Program-made: the position numbers and the translations under genes | DNA from: JAIQFL01 sp035295745 | GTDB taxonomy: Bacteria > Acidobacteriota > Terriglobia > Bryobacterales > Bryobacteraceae | Reading direction: 5' to 3' | Assembly: GCA_035295745.1 (NCBI GenBank) | Contig: DATGIL010000095.1 | Location: forward strand, 1 to 64,000 | Length of the DNA stretch: 64,000 nucleotides | Shown here: positions 27,455 through 34,313 of the stretch, one piece after another | How the letters are laid out: each line of letters starts with the position of its first letter | Numbering within the stretch: position 1 is the first letter of the stretch | Notes under the pieces: model-generated | Told to the model about the DNA's origin: nothing | The model's database searches: none | Seen by the model: only the letters and a program-made list of their open reading frames with translations

Positions 27455-28030
27455 TCAGGCGTGCACCAAGTCTCGGGTTTCGATTGTTATCACGGCGTGC
27501 GTCGCACTCGACCAGCGAAAGTCCTGGGGCCGTTGCACAATTCCGGCCTTCACTGGGTTTTCCTCGATGTAGGCGGAAATGCGAGCCCATCCCTCGGTGC
27601 TTCTCACCCAACGATCGTACGATTCCGCTTGCCAGAATAACTCGCCTGTGCGGCGTAAGATCAAATTCGCCTGCCTTGCTGTGGCGCCTTTCAGAGACTG
27701 CATGACGCGCGAAGGCGATATCTTGGGCAACACCAAGAGGTGAAGGTGGTTGGCCATCACTACATACGCGGCAAGGTCGTAATGGCCTAGTAAGACTCCT
27801 CGATGCAGAGAGTCGACCACCGTCTGCGCAATTGAGTCCTGTGCCAAATACCTTGGACCTAGCAGCGTCGTGTCCAGGTATCGATCCATCCACACAAATG
27901 CAGCGCCCGACGAGAGCTTTCCCGGTGGCGGATACTTTGCCTGCGGCAAACTGCCGTGTAGATGACACGTTACGAAGAGCCACTTACCCTCCGGGTATTG
28001 ATGCGGCAGACGCCGGCGCGAGATTTCCAT
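27455..28030 (-). CDS. REP-associated tyrosine transposase (RAYT, HUH Y1 type)
   Basis: The 191-residue protein belongs to the TnpA_REP / IS200-like Y1 family. It has the HUH-type metal site in VVMANHLHLLVLP (about 90-102), a candidate catalytic Tyr in WQAESYDRWVRS (about 138), and the family C-terminal motif ISAYIEENPVKAGIV. The N-terminus (GKWLFVTCHLHGSLP) also fits. Length is normal and the frame is intact, so the enzyme may be active. RAYTs bind and cut REP hairpins as single-stranded DNA and are thought to spread REP/REPIN sequences. It is transcribed in the direction of the secretion operon and may be expressed from it. Confidence 0.9.
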   Translation of the reverse strand: MEISRRRLPHQYPEGKWLFVTCHLHGSLPQAKYPPPGKLSSGAAFVWMDRYLDTTLLGPRYLAQDSIAQTVVDSLHRGVLLGHYDLAAYVVMANHLHLLVLPKISPSRVMQSLKGATARQANLILRRTGELFWQAESYDRWVRSTEGWARISAYIEENPVKAGIVQRPQDFRWSSATHAVITIETRDLVHA

Positions 28031-28102
28031 GCGAAATAGTGCGTCATGTCGGACAAATTCTCAAGACGTCGTGCAAATACTCAGACTTTGTGGACACCCG
28101 AA

Positions 28103-28149
28103 AAGCGTCGAGATGAGTCTCGACGCGGCAAACAGGAGTGTTTGCGCCA
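28103..28149 (+). repeat. REP element d (right flank of RAYT gene)
   Basis: The 47-bp copy has intact hairpins CGTCGAGA-TGAG-TCTCGACG and GCAAACA-GGAG-TGTTTGC. It is identical to copy b except at the last outer bases (GCGCCAG against GCGCCAC). It ends 5 bp from the stop of gspG. Confidence 0.9.
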
Positions 28150-28154
28150 GGGCG

Positions 28155-28598
28155 CTATTGATTCTTCCAACTGACGACATCTGCATTGATTCCATCGCCG
28201 CCGGGCGCGCCATCGGCGCCTAGGCTGATAATGTCGGGCTCGTCCCCATGATCGCCTGGGAACTTGTACATATAGTCGCGACCCCAGGGGTCCTTCGGAA
28301 CATCCTGTTCCAGATAGGGACCGTTCCACTGGTTCGCGTCCTGCGGCTTGATGCGCAATGCGATCAGCCCCTGCTCCGTCGTGGGAAAGGTGCTGGTATC
28401 CAGCTTGTAATTGGCCAGCGCGCCTTTGAAGCCGGCAATCTGCGCCCGCGCCGCCTTCACCCGCGCGTCATCCACCTTCTTAAACAGGCTCGGTCCCACC
28501 AGCGCCACGAACAGTCCGATGATCGTCACCACGACCAGCATTTCGATCAGGGTGACGCCCGCCTGATGCCGCTTACGATTTCTTCTTCGTTGGAACAT
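28155..28598 (-). CDS. gspG: Type II secretion major pseudopilin GspG
   Basis: From ATG 28598 the protein has 147 residues. The leader MFQRRRNRKRHQAG is followed by VTLIEMLVVVTIIGLFVALVG with Glu5. The globular part has the GspG marks YKLDTSTFPTTEQGL, WNGPYLEQDVPKDPWG and the calcium-site loop region EPDIISLGADGAPGG near the end. It forms the pseudopilus shaft. The start lies 2 bp after the gspF stop. The longer frame upstream crosses gspF and is not used. Only REP copy d separates it from the RAYT gene. Confidence 0.95.
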   Translation of the reverse strand: MFQRRRNRKRHQAGVTLIEMLVVVTIIGLFVALVGPSLFKKVDDARVKAARAQIAGFKGALANYKLDTSTFPTTEQGLIALRIKPQDANQWNGPYLEQDVPKDPWGRDYMYKFPGDHGDEPDIISLGADGAPGGDGINADVVSWKNQ

Positions 28599-28600
28599 AG

Positions 28601-29815
28601 TTACACCGCCACGTCGTTGATGCTCGTGATTGCGAGCAGCATGCTCAAGATCAGGGACCCTACCAGGATACCCATTATCAGGATCACCACGGGCTCGAAG
28701 ACCGCCGTAAAGCGCTTGATGGACGCCCGCGTATCGGTCTCGTAAATATCCGCCATGCGGGCGAACATGTGATCGAGCCGCCCGGTTTCTTCGCCGACCG
28801 TCAAGAGGTGTGCGGCGAGCGGCGGAAACACGCCGGCCCGCCGCATCGGGCCTGCGATTCCTTCGCCGCGCTTTACCCCTTGCGACACGCCCGCCAGTGC
28901 CGCGGATATGGTCTTGTTGGTCAGGGTCGCCGCCGCGATGCTGAGCGATTGCACCAGCGGAACCGTGTTCGCCACCAGCGTTGCCATGGCCCGCGCGAAG
29001 CGTGCTGTCTCGGCCTTCAGCAGGGCCTCGCCGAGCATCGGGATTTTGAGCCGTGCACCATCCCACCAGAGCCGGCCCGCCGTGGTGCGCGTGTAAGCCT
29101 GCCAGAAAATGAAGCCGACCGCCAGTGCCGACACCGCCATCCACCAATAGGTCTGCACGATGTGGCTCGCCGTGAGCATGATCTGCGTGGGAAGCGGGAT
29201 CTTCATCCGGGGATCGGAGAAGATCGTCGCGAACCTCGGCACCACGAAGGTCAACAACACGATCACCGATCCCAGACCAACTACCGCTAATAGCGCTGGA
29301 TAGATCATCGACGAGATGATAAAGTCCCGCAAGTCGTCGCGCGACCGCTCGAACTCCGCCAGTCGCTCGAAGACCGCAGCCATTGCCCCCGACGCCTCAC
29401 CAGCACGCACCATGTTGATGTACAGGTCGGAGAAACAGTCGGGATGCGCGGCGAGGCTATCGGCCAGCGACCGGCCCCCCTTCAGTACGCGCAGTACGTC
29501 GAGCACGATAAAGCGGAAATTCGGCCGCTCGGTCAGCTCGGCGGTGATGCTCAGCGCCCGATCGAGCGGCACTCCGGCATTCATCAGAGTGGAAAGTTCT
29601 TGCGTAAAGAAGAGGACATCGCGCCGTTTGCTGCGTCCGAACGACGGCAGCTTAATCTCAAACGACGATCCCTTCGGCGCCACGCCGACATAGATCGGGG
29701 TGAGCCCCTGCTTGCGCAATTCGCGAGCAATCAGCTTCTCGTCGTCGCCCGTGATGCTCCCGCTGCGGACCTTGCCGTCTGACGCCACCGCGCGGAAGAA
29801 AAACGTGGATGCCAT
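28601..29815 (-). CDS. gspF: Type II secretion inner-membrane platform protein GspF
   Basis: The 404-residue protein has two T2SSF domains. The first includes FFTQELSTLMNAGVPLDRALSI and a membrane helix pair (FIISSMIYPALLAVVGLGSVIVLL). The second has FARAMATLVANTVPLVQSLSI and the C-terminal EPVVILIMGILVGSLILSMLLAI. It links the ATPase GspE to pseudopilus assembly. It lies 96 bp after gspE, a gap that holds a GGGGCC repeat, and 2 bp before gspG. Confidence 0.95.
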   Translation of the reverse strand: MASTFFFRAVASDGKVRSGSITGDDEKLIARELRKQGLTPIYVGVAPKGSSFEIKLPSFGRSKRRDVLFFTQELSTLMNAGVPLDRALSITAELTERPNFRFIVLDVLRVLKGGRSLADSLAAHPDCFSDLYINMVRAGEASGAMAAVFERLAEFERSRDDLRDFIISSMIYPALLAVVGLGSVIVLLTFVVPRFATIFSDPRMKIPLPTQIMLTASHIVQTYWWMAVSALAVGFIFWQAYTRTTAGRLWWDGARLKIPMLGEALLKAETARFARAMATLVANTVPLVQSLSIAAATLTNKTISAALAGVSQGVKRGEGIAGPMRRAGVFPPLAAHLLTVGEETGRLDHMFARMADIYETDTRASIKRFTAVFEPVVILIMGILVGSLILSMLLAITSINDVAV

Positions 29816-29831
29816 TCAAAAACACCAAGAA

Positions 29832-29866
29832 AGGGGCCGGGGGCCAGGGGCCGGGGGCCGGGGAGA
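29832..29866. repeat. GGGGCC-type G-tract repeat between gspE and gspF
   Basis: The sequence is a run of GGGGCCGG and GGGGCCAGG units, the same motif as at 4839-4870. It lies just upstream of the gspF start region on the minus strand, where the RNA would be C-rich. Confidence 0.7.
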
Positions 29867-29911
29867 AATGGCGCGCTTCGCTCGCGTTGTCCGATCGTCC
29901 GTCCCGCGCAT

Positions 29912-31600
29912 TTAGAACTCTTGTGTCACTCGCATCACCTCGTCTACCGTGGTGACACCATCGCGAATCTTGCGCCAGCCGTCTTCGCGCAAGTTGCGCA
30001 TGCCGTTCGCGCGGGCAGCTCGCGTGAGGACTGACGCATCTTCGTTCTTCATGATCAGCTTGCGAATCTCGTCCGTCAAATCCATCATTTCGAAGATGCC
30101 CACGCGCGACGTGTAGCCGCGCCCGTGGCACTCGGGACATCCGCCTCCGCGAAACGTGTGCACAGTCTCGCCTTCAGGCGACAGCGTACGTCCCGCCGGC
30201 ACCTTGCAGTGGGTGCAGATCACGCGCACCAGGCGTTGCGCCAGCACTGCCACCAGAGAGGAGGTGATCAGATAATTCTCCACTCCCATGTCCGTCAGGC
30301 GGGTGATGGCACTCGGCGCGTCGTTGGTGTGCAGCGTGGAGAATACCAGGTGGCCGGTTAACGCGGCCCGAATCGCGACATCGGCCGTCTCGCGATCGCG
30401 GATCTCACCCACCATGATCACGTCCGGGTCCTGACGCACGATGTGGCGCAATCCCGCCGCGAAGGTCAGGCCGATCTGCGGATTCACGTGGATCTGGTTG
30501 ATCCCGTCCATCTGATACTCCACCGGATCTTCGATGGTGATGATCTTCTTATCGGGAAGATTGATGCGCTTCAGCGCCGAGTAGAGCGTCGTCGATTTTC
30601 CGCTGCCCGTAGGGCCGGTGACCAGGAAGATGCCGTGCGGCAAACCGGTAAAGTATTCCATGCGCGACAGCATCTGGTCATCGAAGCCGAGGCGGCGAAG
30701 GTCGTAAAAATCGCCCGCCGAGCGATCGAGCAAGCGCATCACGACGCTTTCGCCGTAGAGCGTGGGAAGCGTGGAGACGCGCAGATCGACTTCGCGGCCC
30801 AGCACCTTGATCTTGATGCGGCCATCCTGGGGCAGGCGTCGTTCGGCGATATTCAGCTTGGCCATCAGCTTGAGGCGCGAGATGATGGCGGCCTTCAATT
30901 CGCGCGGCGGCGGCTCCTGATTGAAGAGGACACCATCCACGCGAAAGCGAATCCGGAATTCTTTCTCGAACGGCTCGATGTGAATATCGCTGGCGCGCTT
31001 CTCGATGGCGTCGGCGATCATGGTGTTGACCAGGCGAATGACCGGCGCCTCGCTGGCCATGTCGCGCAGATGTTCCAGATCGGCGGTGGCCTGCTCGTCC
31101 TCGCCATCGCCCAGGCCGTGCCGCTCCGATTCGCCATAATGGCGATCGATGGAGTCGAGAATCTCCTGCTCGGCCGCGAGCACGGTCTGCACCTGCAGTC
31201 CGGAAAAGGCGCGGAATGCGGCGACTGTCTCGAAGTCGAGAGGGTCCGCCATCGCGACGGTTAGTACAGAGCCCGCCAGGGCAACCGGAAACGCCCGGCA
31301 CTGCCGCAGGAAACGATGTGAGAGGCCATCGATCTCGGGAGCAGAGGGCGGCGCTCCCTCCACGGTCACCAGCGGTATCCCCAGCTGATCGGAAAGTGCC
31401 GCCAGGACGTCTCGCTGGGCGATGAGCCCCATGTCCACGAGTATTTTGCCGAGCTTATCGCCGCGCTCCTTCTGCAATTCGAGCGCGCGGTCCAGATCGT
31501 CGGCCGCGATCTTGCCACGCTGCACCAGGATCTCGCCCAGACGCATCGCGAACATCGGCGGATTTCCGGTATCGGGACTCGACGAATGCGTGGTGGCCAT
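29912..31600 (-). CDS. gspE: Type II secretion ATPase GspE
   Basis: The 562-residue protein has an N-terminal T2SSE_N domain (LGEILVQRGKIAADDLDRAL), Walker A VTGPTGSGKSTTL (about 320), Asp box, Walker B MVGEIRDRETA (about 390), His box and the tetracysteine motif CTHC...CPECHGRGY of the zinc-binding C-terminal element. It powers pseudopilus assembly. The ATG shares one base with the stop of the upstream gene (TGATG), so translation is coupled to the sigma/anti-sigma genes. Confidence 0.97.
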   Translation of the reverse strand: MATTHSSSPDTGNPPMFAMRLGEILVQRGKIAADDLDRALELQKERGDKLGKILVDMGLIAQRDVLAALSDQLGIPLVTVEGAPPSAPEIDGLSHRFLRQCRAFPVALAGSVLTVAMADPLDFETVAAFRAFSGLQVQTVLAAEQEILDSIDRHYGESERHGLGDGEDEQATADLEHLRDMASEAPVIRLVNTMIADAIEKRASDIHIEPFEKEFRIRFRVDGVLFNQEPPPRELKAAIISRLKLMAKLNIAERRLPQDGRIKIKVLGREVDLRVSTLPTLYGESVVMRLLDRSAGDFYDLRRLGFDDQMLSRMEYFTGLPHGIFLVTGPTGSGKSTTLYSALKRINLPDKKIITIEDPVEYQMDGINQIHVNPQIGLTFAAGLRHIVRQDPDVIMVGEIRDRETADVAIRAALTGHLVFSTLHTNDAPSAITRLTDMGVENYLITSSLVAVLAQRLVRVICTHCKVPAGRTLSPEGETVHTFRGGGCPECHGRGYTSRVGIFEMMDLTDEIRKLIMKNEDASVLTRAARANGMRNLREDGWRKIRDGVTTVDEVMRVTQEF

Positions 31601-32175
31601 CAGAACTGCTCTTCCACCTTAATATCGTCTGACATGGCGCTCTTGAGGTCAGCCTTCATGATGATCTGTCCCGGCAGCCCCGTGGTGTTCTCATAAGGAA
31701 GATACAATAGGCGGACCGCGAGCACCACCTGGGAATTCGGCTTCAGGATATTCATCTTCACACCGACCGCCCCCATCGTCATCGCGGTCGTTTTCACCAT
31801 CTCGCGCATGGCCTTCCGCAGCAGCGGAAGGTTCTCCACCTTCTGGCGGTAGACTTCGTTCTTTAATTCCTGCGTAATCTCTTTCCGGAAGGGGTTCAGT
31901 GTGGGAGTCTGGGTCAGGCTCACCTCCGCCGTAAAGACCACCCCGTAATCCTCCAGGTACACGCCGCGTGTGAGCCCCAGGATATCAATTGGATGTGCGC
32001 CCCCGGTCGTCCCAAGCTGAGTGTCGAAGCTCTTTTCCAGGTCGGTAAATGTCTGGCGCGAGATGCCGGGACGCTGCATCGGAGCGGCGGCGACACCCTT
32101 GGTAATTGCCGCAGGCTTGGCGTCCTGCGCATTGGCCAGCGACGCCGCGAGACAAAGAATCACTGCCAGCCTCAT
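31600..32175 (-). CDS. Secreted protein linking the sigma operon to gspE, unknown
   Basis: From ATG 32175 the protein has 191 residues with a signal peptide (MRLAVILCLAASLANAQ). The mature part has GVYLEDYGVVFTAEVSL and ENLPLLRKAMREMVKTTAMTMG, alternating strands and one long helix. I recognise no family. The start overlaps the anti-sigma stop by 4 bp and the stop overlaps the gspE start, so it is an integral member of the operon, perhaps a periplasmic sensor or an accessory of secretion. Confidence 0.75.
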   Translation of the reverse strand: MRLAVILCLAASLANAQDAKPAAITKGVAAAPMQRPGISRQTFTDLEKSFDTQLGTTGGAHPIDILGLTRGVYLEDYGVVFTAEVSLTQTPTLNPFRKEITQELKNEVYRQKVENLPLLRKAMREMVKTTAMTMGAVGVKMNILKPNSQVVLAVRLLYLPYENTTGLPGQIIMKADLKSAMSDDIKVEEQF

Positions 32176-32783
32176 CGCTGCTCCTCTGCATGGGGCCCAC
32201 CATAGTTGGCCTCCAATTGGCGCGACCTGTTGTATCGCTTCTGATCGATCTCGTAGGCGGCCGCGGCCACCATCAGGCGCTGACGCATCGATTCCAGATC
32301 GGACACCAGAGTCCTGGTCTTCTCCATCTGCCGTTGCTCTACCTGTCCCACTGCCCGAGTGACGGCGGCGTCGATGCGCGCTTGAATCTCGGCATCGGAA
32401 ATGGGCTGAACGATGGGGGCGACCGCGGCGGGTACGGCGGCCACCGGCTGTGGCGGCCGGCCTGCCGGGTGCATCGCGTAAATGATGATCGCCGCGGATA
32501 GCATCGCCGCCGAAGCGAATCCCAGGCGCGACGCCGAGCCCCAGAACGCAGCCCACCAGCGCCGCCACGGCGCCGGTTCGAAAATCTTATCTGAAACAAA
32601 TGCGATGCGCTGCGGAATTTCTTCGTCAGGCAGGCTGAGCAGTGCAGCTTCGGTCACGCGCAGCCGCTCCAGCTCTTCACGGCACGGCTGGCAGTGCTTT
32701 ACGTGGGCTTCCACCTGGTGCTGCTGCTGGTCGGGCAGTTCCCGGAGAAAGTAATCCCTCAAATCGAATGGCGAACACGTCAT
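32172..32783 (-). CDS. Zinc-finger anti-sigma factor
   Basis: The 203-residue protein begins with a zf-HC2 module: AHVKHCQPCREEL gives the H-x3-C-x2-C zinc site of ZAS-type anti-sigma factors. One membrane helix follows (LGFASAAMLSAAIIIYAM, about 97-114), then a periplasmic Pro/Ala linker and coiled coil (EIQARIDAAVTRAVGQVEQRQ in part). It should hold the upstream ECF sigma factor at the inner membrane. It overlaps the sigma gene and the next gene by 4 bp each. Confidence 0.9.
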   Translation of the reverse strand: MTCSPFDLRDYFLRELPDQQQHQVEAHVKHCQPCREELERLRVTEAALLSLPDEEIPQRIAFVSDKIFEPAPWRRWWAAFWGSASRLGFASAAMLSAAIIIYAMHPAGRPPQPVAAVPAAVAPIVQPISDAEIQARIDAAVTRAVGQVEQRQMEKTRTLVSDLESMRQRLMVAAAAYEIDQKRYNRSRQLEANYGGPHAEEQR

Positions 32784-33373
32784 GACACACCTCGTGCCTT
32801 TACAGGAGCCAGTTCGAGCTTGAGAAGTTCGAGGGCGGTATACAGACGGGACTTGACAGTGGACACGGGGCAGGAAAGAATTTCGGCCATCTCTTCGAAT
32901 TTGAAACCTTGATAAATCTTCAGAACGACCGCCTCGCGCTGATCGGGCGACAGCCGATCGAGGGCGCTAGCGACCGCCAGGTTCAACTCGATTGGAAAGA
33001 CCGAGTTGCCGCCGATCGTGATCCCGGTTTCGGTGCCCTCCGGTTCCAACTCGTCCACGTCGGTTTGCGGCCTCCGCTTGCGAAACATGGAGTAGGCCTC
33101 GTTGTGCGCAATGCGGTACAGCCAGGGCGCGAAGCGGCCCGGGTCGTCGAGCTTCCGGAGGTTCTGATAGGCCTTCAAAAACACGTCCTGCGTCAAGTCC
33201 AGAGCGTCTTCGCGGTTGGCGGTAATGCGCAGGAGATAGTTGTAGACACGCTTCTCCCACCGGGACACGAGAAGATTGAACGATTCTACGCTGCCCCGGG
33301 CTGCCTGGCGAATGAGGTCGGCATCTTCGACCGCCCGAAAGATCAAATCTGGCTCCTGGTTGACTAGACGCAC
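32780..33373 (-). CDS. ECF RNA polymerase sigma factor (RpoE-like)
   Basis: The 197-residue protein has sigma region 2 (YNYLLRITANREDALDLTQDVFLKAYQNL, in pieces) and region 4 (LSPDQREAVVLKIYQGFKFEEMAEIL-SCPVSTVKSRLYTALELL), with no region 3, as in ECF factors. The start used is GTG 33373. It is the first gene of a minus-strand block in which genes overlap or nearly touch down to gspF, so it probably controls the secretion cluster, including itself. No clear ECF promoter was seen upstream. Confidence 0.93.
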   Translation of the reverse strand: MRLVNQEPDLIFRAVEDADLIRQAARGSVESFNLLVSRWEKRVYNYLLRITANREDALDLTQDVFLKAYQNLRKLDDPGRFAPWLYRIAHNEAYSMFRKRRPQTDVDELEPEGTETGITIGGNSVFPIELNLAVASALDRLSPDQREAVVLKIYQGFKFEEMAEILSCPVSTVKSRLYTALELLKLELAPVKARGVS

Positions 33374-33509
33374 CCCGGCGACGAAAAGTCGAGGGCGGGT
33401 ACATATTTAGTTTAACTTAGGGGCGGATCGGGCCTCCCGCTTGTGTGTCGGGAACGCTTGCTCATGCCTGCGTCACGCGTCGAGTCGGGCCAATCCTCAC
33501 GTTTCTCCA

Positions 33510-33539
33510 TTGACAGGTTCAGCTCATTGCGAGCATACT
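33510..33539 (+). promoter_or_regulatory. Sigma-70-type promoter of the PadR-ADOP operon
   Basis: TTGACA (33510-33515) and CATACT (33534-33539) are separated by 18 bp. The -35 box is a perfect match and the -10 box matches 4 of 6. Transcription would start near 33546, inside the first operator dyad. Confidence 0.6.
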
Positions 33540-33577
33540 AGGTCATCAAGTGACCTAATCGATCATTTGCTGATCGA
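33539..33577 (+). promoter_or_regulatory. Two tandem operator dyads, 7-5-7
   Basis: TAGGTCA-TCAAG-TGACCTA (33539-33557) and TCGATCA-TTTGC-TGATCGA (33559-33577) are each perfect 7-bp inverted repeats with a 5-bp spacer. Their centres are 20 bp apart, two helical turns. Both share TxGxTCA-N5-TGAxCxA. They cover the likely transcription start and run up to the first gene, a repressor layout. The PadR protein encoded two genes later is the natural candidate to bind them. Confidence 0.7.
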
Positions 33578-33589
33578 ATGGAGGAGAAG

Positions 33590-33931
33590 ATGACCAAACC
33601 TGCCGTTTACGCTTCGTTTATACTCCTGGGCCTCATAGCAGCGGGCCCGCTGCTGAAGTCGCAGATCCCTGCCCCGGCGGATCGCCAGTGGGAATACGCT
33701 TCTGTGACCATGGGACAAGTGGTGGGCGAGGCATTCACGTGCTTTGCTTCGCCGCAGGGATGCTCGTCGGTGGTCACCACGAAGGTGGCTGCCACCGATA
33801 ACCACACTCCAATGCTCGCAGCCGCGGCGGCGCTCGGCAGAGACAACTGGGAACTCGTCAGCGTGACGCACGGGGAGTATAAGGTCGACAATATCATGTA
33901 CTTCCGCCGCCCGAAGCCCCTCACGAAGTAG
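33590..33931 (+). CDS. Small secreted or anchored DUF4177-like protein
   Basis: I use ATG 33590 because GGAGGAG lies 3-5 bp before it; the ATG at 33578 overlaps that ribosome site. The 113-residue protein has a hydrophobic N-terminus (AVYASFILLGLIAAGPLL) and a domain with WEYASVTM, AAALGRDNWELVSVT and a final YFRRPK. This matches the pattern of DUF4177-type proteins (a strand, a helix with GxxxWELVSV, and a strand with xxFxRP). Function is unknown. It is followed after 8 bp by the PadR gene. Confidence 0.75.
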   Translation: MTKPAVYASFILLGLIAAGPLLKSQIPAPADRQWEYASVTMGQVVGEAFTCFASPQGCSSVVTTKVAATDNHTPMLAAAAALGRDNWELVSVTHGEYKVDNIMYFRRPKPLTK

Positions 33932-33939
33932 GATTCACC

Positions 33940-34305
33940 ATGTCCAAGCCAAAGCCAAGCCCAGTCGATGCGCTGCTTCCGCTCCCGCTGCCGATCTTTC
34001 ACATGCTGCTGGCATTGACCGAGGGTGAGCGCCACGGATATGCACTGAAACGCGAGATCCTGCAGCGCACCGGCGGCAAGCTGAATCTCGCCTCGGGGGC
34101 GCTCTACGGCTCCATCAATCGCATGCTGGAGCAAGCCCTGATCGAGGAATCGGAAGAACGGCCCGATCCGCATCTGGACGACGAACGCCGCCGCTACTAT
34201 CGGATCACGCCGTTGGGTCTGCGGGTGGCGCAGGCTGAAGCCGCGCGCCTGCGCGAACTGGTTCAACTGGCTGAGGACAGCTTGGGATTTCCCGAACCAG
34301 CATAG
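33940..34305 (+). CDS. PadR-family transcriptional regulator
   Basis: The 121-residue protein has the PadR winged helix: FHMLLALTEGERHGYALKREI, then LASGALYGSINRMLEQALIEES with the wing ERPDPHLDDERRRYYRITPLGLRVAQAE. The C-terminal dimer helix is short. It lies 8 bp upstream of an ADOP permease gene, the usual pairing in Acidobacteriota, and downstream of a promoter with two matched operator dyads, so autoregulation is likely. Confidence 0.93.
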   Translation: MSKPKPSPVDALLPLPLPIFHMLLALTEGERHGYALKREILQRTGGKLNLASGALYGSINRMLEQALIEESEERPDPHLDDERRRYYRITPLGLRVAQAEAARLRELVQLAEDSLGFPEPA

Positions 34306-34313
34306 GGTGACGG

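Larger units (their letters stand above)
27391..28149. mobile_element. RAYT-REP unit inserted between gspG and gspH
   Basis: A complete 759-bp unit: inverted REP copies c (27391-27453) and d (28103-28149) flank one HUH transposase gene on the minus strand. Orientation of the repeats matches the gene-less pair at 25514-25718. The unit interrupts the otherwise tightly overlapping secretion genes. The neighbouring genes are intact. Confidence 0.85.

Noticed and set aside
26907..27983. Long gspH frame of 358 codons
   Set aside because: The N-terminal 180 codons are the other frame of the RAYT gene; the pseudopilin begins within REP copy c.
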